Part shown: positions 53,355 through 61,625 of the stretch, piece by piece | How the letters are laid out: each line of letters opens with the position of its first letter | Position numbering within the stretch: the first letter of the stretch is position 1 | Assembly: GCA_039814715.1 (NCBI GenBank) | Contig: JBCCAR010000003.1 | Span: forward strand, 121,196 to 185,195 | Length of the DNA stretch: 64,000 bases | Source of the DNA: CAKZYD01 sp039814715 | Lineage (GTDB): Bacteria; Pseudomonadota; Alphaproteobacteria; Sphingomonadales; CAKZYD01 | Reading direction: 5' to 3' | Program-made: the position numbers and the translations under genes | The notes under the pieces: model-generated | The model's database searches: none | Seen by the model: the letters and a program-made list of their open reading frames with translations, nothing else | What the model was told of the DNA's origin: nothing

Positions 53355-54257
53355 ATGGATACCAATCAAATCATGTTTAAAGATGGCCTTATGGACGGGC
53401 AGCGTATCCTGGTAACGGGGGGCGGCACGGGCCTTGGCAAAGAGATGACCGAAGGATTCTTAAAGCTTGGCGCGCATGTCTACATTTGCGGGCGCCGCGG
53501 CGCGGTTCTTGAAGAGACAGCAAAGGAGCTGATGGACAAGCATGGCGGTCAAGTCACGCCGAAAGTATGCGACATCCGCGTGGCTGACGCGATTACCGAT
53601 ATGGTCGACGAGATTTGGGCCGATGGCGGCGCCTTAACAGGCCTGGTCAACAATGCGGCTGGTAACTTCATCAGCCGCACGGAAGACCTGTCCATCAGGG
53701 GGTTTGATGCGATTGCGAACATCGTCTTTCGCGGTACGTTTTACATGACGCACGACATCGGCACGCGCTGGATTAAAGAAGGCAAGCCCGGCTCAGTCAT
53801 ATCTATTCTGACCACCTGGGTTTGGAACGGCAGTCCCTTCACGGTCCCCTCCGCCATGTCGAAGGGTGCAATCAACATCATGACCCAGTCCTTGGCGACG
53901 GAATGGGGCCGCTATGGTCTGCGTTTTAATGCGATCGCGCCGGGCGCATTTCCAACCAAAGGGATGATGGAGCGTTTGAGCCCAGGAAGGCCTATGGACG
54001 AGAACCCCGAAGTGACCCGCGGTATCCCGCTCGGGCGGGTCGGTAAAATGCATGAAATCTCCAACCTCGCCACGTTTTTAATGGGCCCGGGGGCAGACTA
54101 TGTGAACGGTCAGACCATTGCGATTGACGGGGCCAGCTATCAAGCGACCGGCGGTAATTTTTATCAAATGACGCAAATGGGCGATGAACAATGGGATGCG
54201 ATCCGCGCGATGATCAAAGGCACGAACGAGAAGGACAAAGCTAAGCGGACCGTTTAA
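53355..54257 (+). CDS. SDR-family oxidoreductase, 2,4-dienoyl-CoA reductase-like
   Basis: A 300-residue short-chain dehydrogenase. The cofactor loop is LVTGGGTGLGKEM, with GRR after beta2, which suggests NADP. NNAAGNFI is the NNAG motif. The usual catalytic Tyr-x-x-x-Lys is replaced by Ser-Ala-Met-Ser-Lys, a pattern known in the peroxisomal/bacterial 2,4-dienoyl-CoA reductase subgroup. A late ATGGNFYQM segment is also typical. It probably reduces 2,4-dienoyl-CoA esters in unsaturated fatty acid breakdown. ATG 53355 has GAGAGGG upstream. An acyl-CoA dehydrogenase gene lies 1.5 kb downstream, which fits a lipid-catabolic theme. Confidence 0.85.
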   Translation: MDTNQIMFKDGLMDGQRILVTGGGTGLGKEMTEGFLKLGAHVYICGRRGAVLEETAKELMDKHGGQVTPKVCDIRVADAITDMVDEIWADGGALTGLVNNAAGNFISRTEDLSIRGFDAIANIVFRGTFYMTHDIGTRWIKEGKPGSVISILTTWVWNGSPFTVPSAMSKGAINIMTQSLATEWGRYGLRFNAIAPGAFPTKGMMERLSPGRPMDENPEVTRGIPLGRVGKMHEISNLATFLMGPGADYVNGQTIAIDGASYQATGGNFYQMTQMGDEQWDAIRAMIKGTNEKDKAKRTV

Positions 54258-54351
54258 AGGGGGTGTTACGCCGTTTTTCTGCGCGTTGGCGTTAAAGCAG
54301 CGTTGCATTAGGCCTTTGATGTCTGCCAATGTGGTGTTTCAACCTTGATCT

Positions 54352-55134
54352 ATGGAGCTACCCCAGATGCCGCAGTATCCTGCCGTCAGCGTTTTTGACG
54401 TCGATAATACTCTGATTGTCGGTTCGCTGTGGCAGCACACCGTCAAACAAGTGTTGCTAGAGGCGCCAAGCCGCGTGCCGCGGTATATGGTTGAGCGCGG
54501 CATAACCGCTATTAGCCAGATGGTGTGGCGGCGAAATGATAACGTGCCTGAGCAGCCTAAGACGGCATTGCGCCTTGTGTCGCGTGTTGACCCAGAATCG
54601 CGCAATTACATCATTGACTATGTGGTCGACAGTCTCGTGCGCGAAGCCTTGCGCCCTGGCGCTGTTGATACGCTTATTCAGCGCCGAAAGGCCGGCGATC
54701 GCATCTTTTTTGTGTCCGATTGCTTTGATTTTTGCTTAGCAAAATTTGCAGCGCGGCTTGGTGGCGCCGATATTATTGCGACACGGACATTTGAAAATTC
54801 TGACGGGTCATTGGCTCTGAATTCAGGTGAGAAACCCTGCGTTGGCCTTGAAAAACTGGCTCGCCTTAAAGACCATTTCGACGGCGAGCGCCGCCCGCCT
54901 TTCATCCGCGCCTATGGGCATGATCAGGCCGATTACGCACTGCTCAGCTGGGCTGATGCCGGAACGGCCGTTAATCCCGATGCAAAGTCAATTGGCCAGG
55001 CACAAGCCATGGGCTTGAGCGTTGTCGATTGGAGCGTTGGCATAAATGACGCATCTGTGCACCGGCCAGCAGTCCCAGGCGCTCCAAAGCGCAGCACACC
55101 TCAGGAGACAGGCCAAAAGTCTTCCAACCAATGA
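54352..55134 (+). CDS. HAD-superfamily phosphatase (HAD-IB type)
   Basis: A 260-residue HAD hydrolase. The nucleophile motif is FDVDNT, with Asp16 and Asp18. Motif II is FFVSDCFDF, a lysine lies in the LKDHFDG region, and motif III is the GHDQADYALLSWADAGTAVNP stretch. The cap is of the helical SerB-like class. It probably removes phosphate from a small molecule, in the phosphoserine-phosphatase-related group; the substrate is unknown. ATG 54352 is used. It is followed after 18 bases by the phosphoribosyltransferase gene, so the two may be co-transcribed. Confidence 0.82.
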   Translation: MELPQMPQYPAVSVFDVDNTLIVGSLWQHTVKQVLLEAPSRVPRYMVERGITAISQMVWRRNDNVPEQPKTALRLVSRVDPESRNYIIDYVVDSLVREALRPGAVDTLIQRRKAGDRIFFVSDCFDFCLAKFAARLGGADIIATRTFENSDGSLALNSGEKPCVGLEKLARLKDHFDGERRPPFIRAYGHDQADYALLSWADAGTAVNPDAKSIGQAQAMGLSVVDWSVGINDASVHRPAVPGAPKRSTPQETGQKSSNQ

Positions 55135-55152
55135 TGGTTTGGCGCTGTAATC

Positions 55153-55728
55153 ATGGATAAGGTATTCATATCTGCCAACGAGCTGATGCGCGACAGCTTC
55201 AAGCTCGCCATTGATATTTTGAAAACAGGCTATCGGCCCTCCTATTTAGTCGGCGTTTGGCGCGGCGGAACACCGGTTGGCATCACCGTGCAGGAACTCT
55301 TTGAGTTTTATGGCTTTGAATCCAATCATTTTGCTATCCGTACGTCTTCGTACGGAGGCGGGACCACGCCGGACAAAAATGTGAAGGTGATGGGCCTTGA
55401 GTATCTTGTGGATACGATCAATGCCGAAGATCAGCTCCTGATTGTTGACGATGTCTTTGACTCAGGGCGGTCAGTCGAAGCCATCATCAAGGAGCTCAGG
55501 CGGAAGTGCCGGCGTAATACGCCGGACGATATCCGTGTCGCGACAGTTTATTATAAGCCTGAGAAGAACAAGACGGACCGGGTGCCTGACTATTATGTTC
55601 ATCAGACGGACGCATGGCTGGTTTTTCCGCATGAATTACGCGGCTGCACGCTTGATGAGCTAAAGGCGCACAAAGAGCTGCCTGGTGAAGCTTTTGACCT
55701 GTGGATGCAGTTTAAAGACGGCCGCTAA
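55153..55728 (+). CDS. Phosphoribosyltransferase (type I, purine salvage-like)
   Basis: A 191-residue PRTase. The PRPP-binding loop is LLIVDDVFDSGRSVEAI (near residue 96). The pyrophosphate loop VGVWRGGTPVG is near 33, and a flexible segment with SSYGGG is near 65. It resembles hypoxanthine/xanthine-guanine phosphoribosyltransferases, using PRPP to make a nucleotide from a base. The base specificity cannot be read by eye. It follows the HAD gene closely on the same strand, and its stop is four bases from the convergent acyl-CoA dehydrogenase gene. Confidence 0.85.
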   Translation: MDKVFISANELMRDSFKLAIDILKTGYRPSYLVGVWRGGTPVGITVQELFEFYGFESNHFAIRTSSYGGGTTPDKNVKVMGLEYLVDTINAEDQLLIVDDVFDSGRSVEAIIKELRRKCRRNTPDDIRVATVYYKPEKNKTDRVPDYYVHQTDAWLVFPHELRGCTLDELKAHKELPGEAFDLWMQFKDGR

Positions 55729-55732
55729 CATT

Positions 55733-56941
55733 TTAATTATAAGAGCGTAATTCCTGTTTTGCGATGGCATTGCGGTGCACTTCATCGGGCCCATCAGCAA
55801 ACCTTAGCGTGCGCTGCATGGCATACATATGTGCAAGGCCAAAATCGTCTGAAACGCCGCCGCCGCCATGCGCTTGGATGGCCCAATCGATGACTTTGGT
55901 TGCAACATTCGGCGCAATGACTTTGATCATAGCGATCTCGCGCTTAGCGGCCTTGTTGCCGACTGTATCCATCATATAGGCAGCTTTGAGGGTAAGGAGC
56001 CGTGCTTGCTCAATCTCGCAGCGTGCCTGGCCAATGCGCTCGTGCCAAATACTCTGGTTTGAAATCGGGCCGCCGAAGGCCACGCGCGCTTTCAGGCGCT
56101 TACACATTTTCTCTAAAGCGACTTCAGCCGCGCCGATGGAGCGCATACAGTGGTGGATGCGTCCAGGGCCGAGCCGCCCTTGCGCAATCTCAAAGCCGCG
56201 ACCTTCGCCTAAAAGCATGTTCTCTGCCGGTACACGCACATCGCTAAAGGCTACCTCCATGTGGCCATGGGGCGCATCATCATATCCAAAGACTGGCAAA
56301 TGCCGCTTGATGTCGACACCAGGCGTATCCACGGGAATGAGGATCATGCTTTGCTGGAGGTGTCTAGCCGCCATAGGGTCTGTTTTGCCCATGAAGATCA
56401 AAATTTTGCAGCGTGGGTCGCCAAGGCCAGAACACCACCATTTGCGCCCGTTGACAACATAGCTGTCGCCATCGCGGGTGATGGAGCTTTCGATATTGGT
56501 TGCGTCTGACGAGGCAACGTCTGGCTCGGTCATGGCGAAAGCGGAGCGTATCTCGCCATTAAGCAGCGGTTTAAGCCAGCGCTCTTGCTGGGCCGGGGTG
56601 CCATATCTGGACAGGACTTCCATATTGCCGGTATCGGGCGCAGAACAATTAAACACTTCGCTCGACCACATGGCGCGGCCCATGATTTCGGCGAGCGGGG
56701 CATATTCCAAATTAGTAAGCCCTGGAGAAAAAGCGTCATAGTCTTTAGGCAAAAATAGGTTCCAAAGCCCGGCCTCACGCGCCTTTGGCTTCAGCTCTTC
56801 TATGATGCCAATTGGCTGCCAACGATCACCTGTCGCCAGTTGCTCGGCATAGGTTTTCTCATTGGGATAAATATGTGTGTCCATGAAGCGCTCAAGGCGG
56901 TCAATGAGATCGCGCATTGTCTCAGAATAGTCGAAGTCCAT
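55733..56941 (-). CDS. Acyl-CoA dehydrogenase family protein (ACAD10/11-like)
   Basis: A 402-residue flavin-dependent acyl-CoA dehydrogenase. The N-terminal helical part begins DYSETMRDLIDRLERFM. The middle part has FAMTEPDVASSDATNIE (FAD/substrate region) and KWWCSGLGDP. The C-terminal part has the AHGGGGVSDDFGLA segment and RFADGPDEVHRNAIAK, containing the candidate catalytic acidic residue. The pattern resembles ACAD11-like members, which act on long-chain or modified acyl-CoAs. The ATG has GGAGAGG about ten bases upstream. It is convergent with the phosphoribosyltransferase gene and divergent from the pirin gene. Confidence 0.9.
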   Translation of the reverse strand: MDFDYSETMRDLIDRLERFMDTHIYPNEKTYAEQLATGDRWQPIGIIEELKPKAREAGLWNLFLPKDYDAFSPGLTNLEYAPLAEIMGRAMWSSEVFNCSAPDTGNMEVLSRYGTPAQQERWLKPLLNGEIRSAFAMTEPDVASSDATNIESSITRDGDSYVVNGRKWWCSGLGDPRCKILIFMGKTDPMAARHLQQSMILIPVDTPGVDIKRHLPVFGYDDAPHGHMEVAFSDVRVPAENMLLGEGRGFEIAQGRLGPGRIHHCMRSIGAAEVALEKMCKRLKARVAFGGPISNQSIWHERIGQARCEIEQARLLTLKAAYMMDTVGNKAAKREIAMIKVIAPNVATKVIDWAIQAHGGGGVSDDFGLAHMYAMQRTLRFADGPDEVHRNAIAKQELRSYN

Positions 56942-57128
56942 CTAAAAAGGCCTCTCCGGCAGGTCCGCTCTTGTCGTTCGTTTTGCCTGCTCTCATCATT
57001 ACTTTTATGGCAATACGCTTGCTTCCACAACAAACGCTGTTGCGGTTGTTTTCCAATCACTTTTCCGTTGTGCATTGGCTCATTTTTGTTGCACCATTCG
57101 CGCGGTGGACAACGGGAGATTGCCAGCC

Positions 57129-57998
57129 ATGAGCCAAATTGATCAGATCATTTCGCCGCGTGAGCGCGATTTGGGCAGTTTCTCTGTGCGGCGGGTATTA
57201 CCATATATGAAGCGGCGCCTGGTTGGCCCGTTCGTGTTCTTTGACCATATGGGCCCAGCTGACTTTAAGCCCGGGGAGGGCATGGACGTGCGCCCCCATC
57301 CCCACATTGGTTTGGCAACAGTGACATACTTGTTTTCTGGCGAGATTTTTCACCGCGACAGTCTGGGCTATAAACAAGCAATCCAGCCGGGCGCCGTGAA
57401 CTGGATGGTCGCCGGCAAAGGCATTGTGCATTCAGAGCGCACCCCTGACACGCTGCGCGAAACGGGGTTTCACATAGAAGGCATTCAAAGCTGGATAGCC
57501 TTGCCGATGGAGCATGAACAAGCTGAGCCGAGTTTTGTGCACCATCCAGAAAACACGTTGCCATTTAAACAGCTGGATGGCGTGAACTTGCGTCTTATTG
57601 CCGGTACGGCTTTCGGGATGGAAGCGCCCGTGAAAGTGTTTTCCCCAATGTTCTACGTGGATGTGAAAATTGAGGAAGGCCGCCACCTTGATCTTCCCGA
57701 TTTTGCTGAGCGCGCAGTTTATGTGGTGTCAGGGCGCGCGCAAGTTTGCGGTGAGCAAATTGAGCCAGGTTCGATGGCTGTCTTAAAAGACAACAGCGGT
57801 GATGCAAGCATGACAGCACTGGAAGACAGCCACATCATGCTGCTCGGCGGTGAGAGCTTAGAAGGCGAACGCACGATTTTCTGGAATTTCGTCCATTCTG
57901 ACCCTGCAATGATCGAAGCTGCGAAAGACGCCTGGCGCGAGGAGCGCTTTGCCGCAGTGCCGGGTGAGAGCGAACGTATCCCGCTGCCTGAGGGTTAG
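57129..57998 (+). CDS. Pirin family protein
   Basis: About 289 residues of bicupin fold. The N-terminal cupin has RVLPYMKRRLVGPFVFFDHMGP and VRPHPHIGLATVTYLFSGEIFHRDSLG, with the metal-binding His residues of pirins, then GAVNWMVAGKGIVHSER. The C-terminal cupin is weaker. Some pirins have quercetinase activity; the role here is unknown. ATG 57129 has GGGAGA about nine bases upstream and is preferred over an upstream TTG at 57075. The Sel1/prolyl-hydroxylase gene starts three bases after its stop, so the two are very likely co-transcribed. Confidence 0.88.
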   Translation: MSQIDQIISPRERDLGSFSVRRVLPYMKRRLVGPFVFFDHMGPADFKPGEGMDVRPHPHIGLATVTYLFSGEIFHRDSLGYKQAIQPGAVNWMVAGKGIVHSERTPDTLRETGFHIEGIQSWIALPMEHEQAEPSFVHHPENTLPFKQLDGVNLRLIAGTAFGMEAPVKVFSPMFYVDVKIEEGRHLDLPDFAERAVYVVSGRAQVCGEQIEPGSMAVLKDNSGDASMTALEDSHIMLLGGESLEGERTIFWNFVHSDPAMIEAAKDAWREERFAAVPGESERIPLPEG

Positions 57999-58001
57999 GT
58001 C

Positions 58002-59177
58002 ATGGATTTGGCTCAAATTGAAGGCTACGCGAAGGACGGCAGCGCGCCGCACCAAATCTATCTCTCCCGCCTCTACATGATGGGCGCCGGAGTATCCCGC
58101 GATGTTAACCGGGCGATGGAATGGCTGAACACAGCGGTAAAACAAGGCGATGCCGCGGCTTTTACGGAACGAGCGGTCGTTCGCGCACAAGGTTACGCTG
58201 GTGCGATTGACCGCGCTGACGCCTGGCAGGATATGCTAGAGGCGGCCGAGCGAGGCGATGTGGGTGCAACGCGTCAACTGGGCGCCATTACGCACATGAT
58301 TGGCGATACCGATAGCGCGCTTGGCCTCCTCCAAGCGGCAGCGAAGGCTGGCGATGCTCCATCAAAAATATTGCTTGCTGACCTCCTGCGCGAAGCCGGT
58401 GACCCAGACGCGGCCTACTGGTATCATGCCTGTAAAGGTAACGCTCTGGCAGACTGGCGCATCGAGACACATGGCTATAGTCAGCCACCGGCTTTGGCTG
58501 CACCTGAGCGCAATGTGCCAAGTGATATTCTTGATATGCTTGACGGATTTGATCCCTTTGACGCAGAGCCGATCGTGCCTCAAAGGCGCCATTCAAACCC
58601 GCAAATATTCGTAAAAGCCAAAGCCATTCCGTCAACGCTTTGCCAGTATGTAATGGCTGCTGGCTCAGCCTTGATCCGCGAGTCAGAAGTTGTGGACCCT
58701 GACACGGGAAAGTCAAAGATAGACCCCTATAGAACAGGCTTTTTAAGCCAGTTCGTGCCAGGCGTATGCGATTTTACAGTTGCGGTTTTCGATTATCGGA
58801 TCGCCCTTCATAGCGACACCGCGCCCCAGCAAGGCGAGCCACTAACCATGATCGTGTATAAGCCCGGCCAGCAATACAAACCGCATTGGGATTTTCTCGT
58901 CGATACCATGGACGAGAGTTTTGGACGTCTTGGCCGTTCAGGGAACCGCGAGCGCACAGCTCTCGTCATTCTTGATGAAGGTTTTACGGGCGGTGCAACA
59001 CGCTTTACCCGGCTCGATTTGGACATACGCCTCCAGCGGGGTGATATGCTGGTCTTCCAAAACATCGATGAGAACGGCAATCGCCATGACGATAGCATGC
59101 ATGCTGGCTTGCCTGTCGAAGCGGGGATGAAGTGGCTTGCTAGCAAATGGATAAGAGAGCGTGCCTATGCGCACTAG
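58002..59177 (+). CDS. Sel1-repeat protein fused to prolyl 4-hydroxylase-like 2OG-Fe(II) dioxygenase
   Basis: A 391-residue two-part protein. Residues ~1-150 are Sel1/TPR-type repeats (for example LYMMGAGVSRDVNRAMEWLNTAV). Residues ~200-391 are a P4H-type double-stranded beta-helix. The iron ligands are His295 and Asp297 (HWD) and His367 in SMHAG, with the 2-oxoglutarate-binding Lys377 ten residues later. Such enzymes hydroxylate proline or other residues on proteins; the Sel1 part probably recruits the substrate. The start lies three bases after the pirin stop. Its own stop is two bases from the convergent ligA stop. The substrate is unknown. Confidence 0.85.
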   Translation: MDLAQIEGYAKDGSAPHQIYLSRLYMMGAGVSRDVNRAMEWLNTAVKQGDAAAFTERAVVRAQGYAGAIDRADAWQDMLEAAERGDVGATRQLGAITHMIGDTDSALGLLQAAAKAGDAPSKILLADLLREAGDPDAAYWYHACKGNALADWRIETHGYSQPPALAAPERNVPSDILDMLDGFDPFDAEPIVPQRRHSNPQIFVKAKAIPSTLCQYVMAAGSALIRESEVVDPDTGKSKIDPYRTGFLSQFVPGVCDFTVAVFDYRIALHSDTAPQQGEPLTMIVYKPGQQYKPHWDFLVDTMDESFGRLGRSGNRERTALVILDEGFTGGATRFTRLDLDIRLQRGDMLVFQNIDENGNRHDDSMHAGLPVEAGMKWLASKWIRERAYAH

Positions 59178-59179
59178 AG

Positions 59180-61243
59180 CTAATTTAACGATCCAGCCGT
59201 GCGGCGTATCCATTCTTCTTCATCAATTACTTCAACGCCGAGCTCTTCTGCTTTTTTCAGCTTAGAGCCCGCGCCTGGTCCTGCGATCACAAGGCTGGTT
59301 TTTGATGAAACAGAGCCTGAGACCTTCGCGCCTAGCTTTTCCGCTTGCGATTTTGCTTCCGCGCGGCTGAGTTGCTCAAGGCTTCCTGTGAAGACCAGTG
59401 TCTGGCCTTCAAAGGTGCTGCCGGTCTGTTCATTCTTATAAGGTTCAATGGTCAGTTCGCTGCGCAAATCATCCACGACAGCGCGGTTTTGTGGTTCGTG
59501 GAAAAATGCAACGATCGCTTCAGCGACGACCGTCCCGATCCCGTCCACATCACTCAGAGCCTCCGCGCCGCCTTCGCTGCGCGCGATGTCTTCTATGGCG
59601 CCCAGTGTTTCAAAGGCCTTTGCCAGGTCACGGGCTGTTACTTCCCCCACATGGCGAATGCCGAGGCCAAAGAGAAAGCGGTCTAGAGCGATGGTGCGGC
59701 GCTCTTCGATGGCGCTGATTAAGTTATCGATCGATTGATCGCCCCAGCCTTCTTTACCGTCAAGCGCGCCGCGCTGGACTTTGATGCGGAAGATATCGGC
59801 TGGAGACTGCACCAAGCCATCTTCGTGAAAAGCGGCAATATGTTTTGAGCCAAGGCCTTCAATGTCAAACGCGCGCCGCGAGACAAAGTGTTTCAAGCGT
59901 TCTACCACTTGCGCATTGCAGATGAGCCCGCCGGTACAGCGCCGGACAACTTCTCCATCTTCGCGCACGGCTTCTGAACCACACACTGGGCAGTGAGTGG
60001 GATACTCAAACGGCTGTGCGCCTTTCGGCCTTTTTTCTAACAGTGGTTCAATCACCTGGGGAATGACATCGCCGGCGCGCTGGATACGCACATGGTCCCC
60101 AATGCGCACATCCTTTCGAGCGATTTCATCTTCATTGTGCAGCGTTGCATTCGAGACAACTACGCCGCCAACGGTCACTGGCTCAAGTTTTGCGACAGGC
60201 GTGAGCGCGCCTGTGCGGCCCACTTGAATATCAATGCCGAGCAGCACTGTGATTGCTTTTTCAGCCGGGAATTTATGCGCAATCGCCCAGCGCGGCGCTT
60301 TTGCAACGAAGCCGAGCCGGTCCTGTAGCGCCAGGTCGTCGACTTTGTAAACGACACCATCAATATCGTATTCCAGTTCCCCGCGCACGATTTCGATATG
60401 CTTATAAACACTGAGAAGGTCAGCGACGCTGTTGCAACGTTTTGAGAGTGGATTGGTTGGAAAGCCTAGATTTTCGAGCCACTCCAGAGCTTCGCTATGA
60501 GCGGCAAAGGGCAGGGCGCTCATGTCGCCCCATGCGTAGGCAAAGAACTTTAACGGCCGGCTTGCGGTAATGCTTGGGTCTAGCTGCCGCAGGGAGCCGG
60601 CGGCTGCATTGCGCGGGTTGGCAAACGCGCTTTTCTCTTCTGCTATTTGGCGCTCGTTCAGTGCGGTAAAATCGGCTTTGCTCATATAGATTTCGCCGCG
60701 GATTTCGCAGACTGCAGGAACATCGCCGACCAGCGTTTGCGGGATTTCTTCAATGGTGCGGATATTGGCCGTGACGTCCTCCCCTTCGCTGCCATCGCCG
60801 CGGGTTGCGGCTTGAACCAAGGCGCCGTCTTCATAACGTAGGGAGATGCTGAGCCCATCGATTTTAGGTTCCGCCATCAGCGCGATCTGCGTGTCTTCGT
60901 CGGCCTTAAGAAAGCGGCGGATACGTGCGAGAAATTCGGTCACGTCCTCTTCGTTAAAGGCATTGCCGAGCGACAGCATTCGCACGCGGTGCTGCACTTT
61001 AGCAAATTTTGAGGAGGCTTTCGCCCCAACCTGGCGCGATGGGCTGTCCTTACGAATAAGGTGCGGGAAGCGCGTTTCGATCGCTTCATTGCGGCGCACC
61101 AAAGCATCGAAAGCGGCATCGGAAATGGCTGGGTCATCTTCCCCATGGTAGCGTGCGTTGTGGAAGGTGATATCCATAGCCAGCTGCGCAAGCGCGCGCG
61201 CCGCTTCTTTTTCAGTCAGGTCTTTAACTGGCGTGTCGTCCAT
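59180..61243 (-). CDS. ligA: NAD-dependent DNA ligase
   Basis: A 687-residue ligase that seals nicks in replication and repair using NAD. The AMP-accepting Lys127 lies in EPKIDGLS. The zinc finger ligands are in CPVCGS and the following CTGGLICNA. Helix-hairpin-helix repeats follow, and the C-terminal BRCT domain runs FEGQTLVFTGSLEQLSRAEAKS to VIDEEEWIRR. The length and order are complete. The start at 61243 lies inside the end of the small upstream ribbon-helix-helix gene (20-bp overlap), so the two are translationally linked. Confidence 0.97.
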   Translation of the reverse strand: MDDTPVKDLTEKEAARALAQLAMDITFHNARYHGEDDPAISDAAFDALVRRNEAIETRFPHLIRKDSPSRQVGAKASSKFAKVQHRVRMLSLGNAFNEEDVTEFLARIRRFLKADEDTQIALMAEPKIDGLSISLRYEDGALVQAATRGDGSEGEDVTANIRTIEEIPQTLVGDVPAVCEIRGEIYMSKADFTALNERQIAEEKSAFANPRNAAAGSLRQLDPSITASRPLKFFAYAWGDMSALPFAAHSEALEWLENLGFPTNPLSKRCNSVADLLSVYKHIEIVRGELEYDIDGVVYKVDDLALQDRLGFVAKAPRWAIAHKFPAEKAITVLLGIDIQVGRTGALTPVAKLEPVTVGGVVVSNATLHNEDEIARKDVRIGDHVRIQRAGDVIPQVIEPLLEKRPKGAQPFEYPTHCPVCGSEAVREDGEVVRRCTGGLICNAQVVERLKHFVSRRAFDIEGLGSKHIAAFHEDGLVQSPADIFRIKVQRGALDGKEGWGDQSIDNLISAIEERRTIALDRFLFGLGIRHVGEVTARDLAKAFETLGAIEDIARSEGGAEALSDVDGIGTVVAEAIVAFFHEPQNRAVVDDLRSELTIEPYKNEQTGSTFEGQTLVFTGSLEQLSRAEAKSQAEKLGAKVSGSVSSKTSLVIAGPGAGSKLKKAEELGVEVIDEEEWIRRTAGSLN

Positions 61244-61478
61244 CTTTCATGCCCAGCGCTTTTTCAAACAAATAGACGCGGATTGCGCTGGAGAGGTTTA
61301 GGCCATCTTTGCGGGCAATGCGAGCGTCATCGAGCGTTGCAATAAGCTGCGCGACAGAGACATCGCTTTGTGCTGCATCCGCCTTAAGGGCGTCCCAGAA
61401 TACCGCCTCTAAGGACAGAGAGGTGCGGTGACCACGAATGCTCACAGAGTGTTTTTGAATGCCGTAGGGGTCTGCCAT
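61224..61478 (-). CDS. Ribbon-helix-helix domain protein
   Basis: About 84 residues. A beta strand with IRGHRTSLSLEAVFWDAL is followed by helices (SVAQLIATLDDARI, LSSAIRVYLFEKAL), the pattern of RHH_4-type proteins annotated as ribbon-helix-helix domains in alphaproteobacteria. It could bind DNA as a dimer; no target is known. I use ATG 61478 (MADPYGIQ), with AAGG upstream, rather than the longer frame from 61523. It overlaps the ligA start by 20 bases and lies directly upstream, so it is the first gene of a two-gene unit with ligA. Confidence 0.72.
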   Translation of the reverse strand: MADPYGIQKHSVSIRGHRTSLSLEAVFWDALKADAAQSDVSVAQLIATLDDARIARKDGLNLSSAIRVYLFEKALGMKDGRHAS

Positions 61479-61625
61479 TTGGCGCCGCGCCTTATGGGAC
61501 TTTGCGCACGACGGCAAAATCAAAACGCTTCATAGCGCAGCACCTTTGCTAGGAGTGAAAGATGCCGGCAACCTTGCGGCCTTCGCTAGCAATTGTCCAG
61601 TGTCTGGGCGTTTGCCCCTAAGAGA

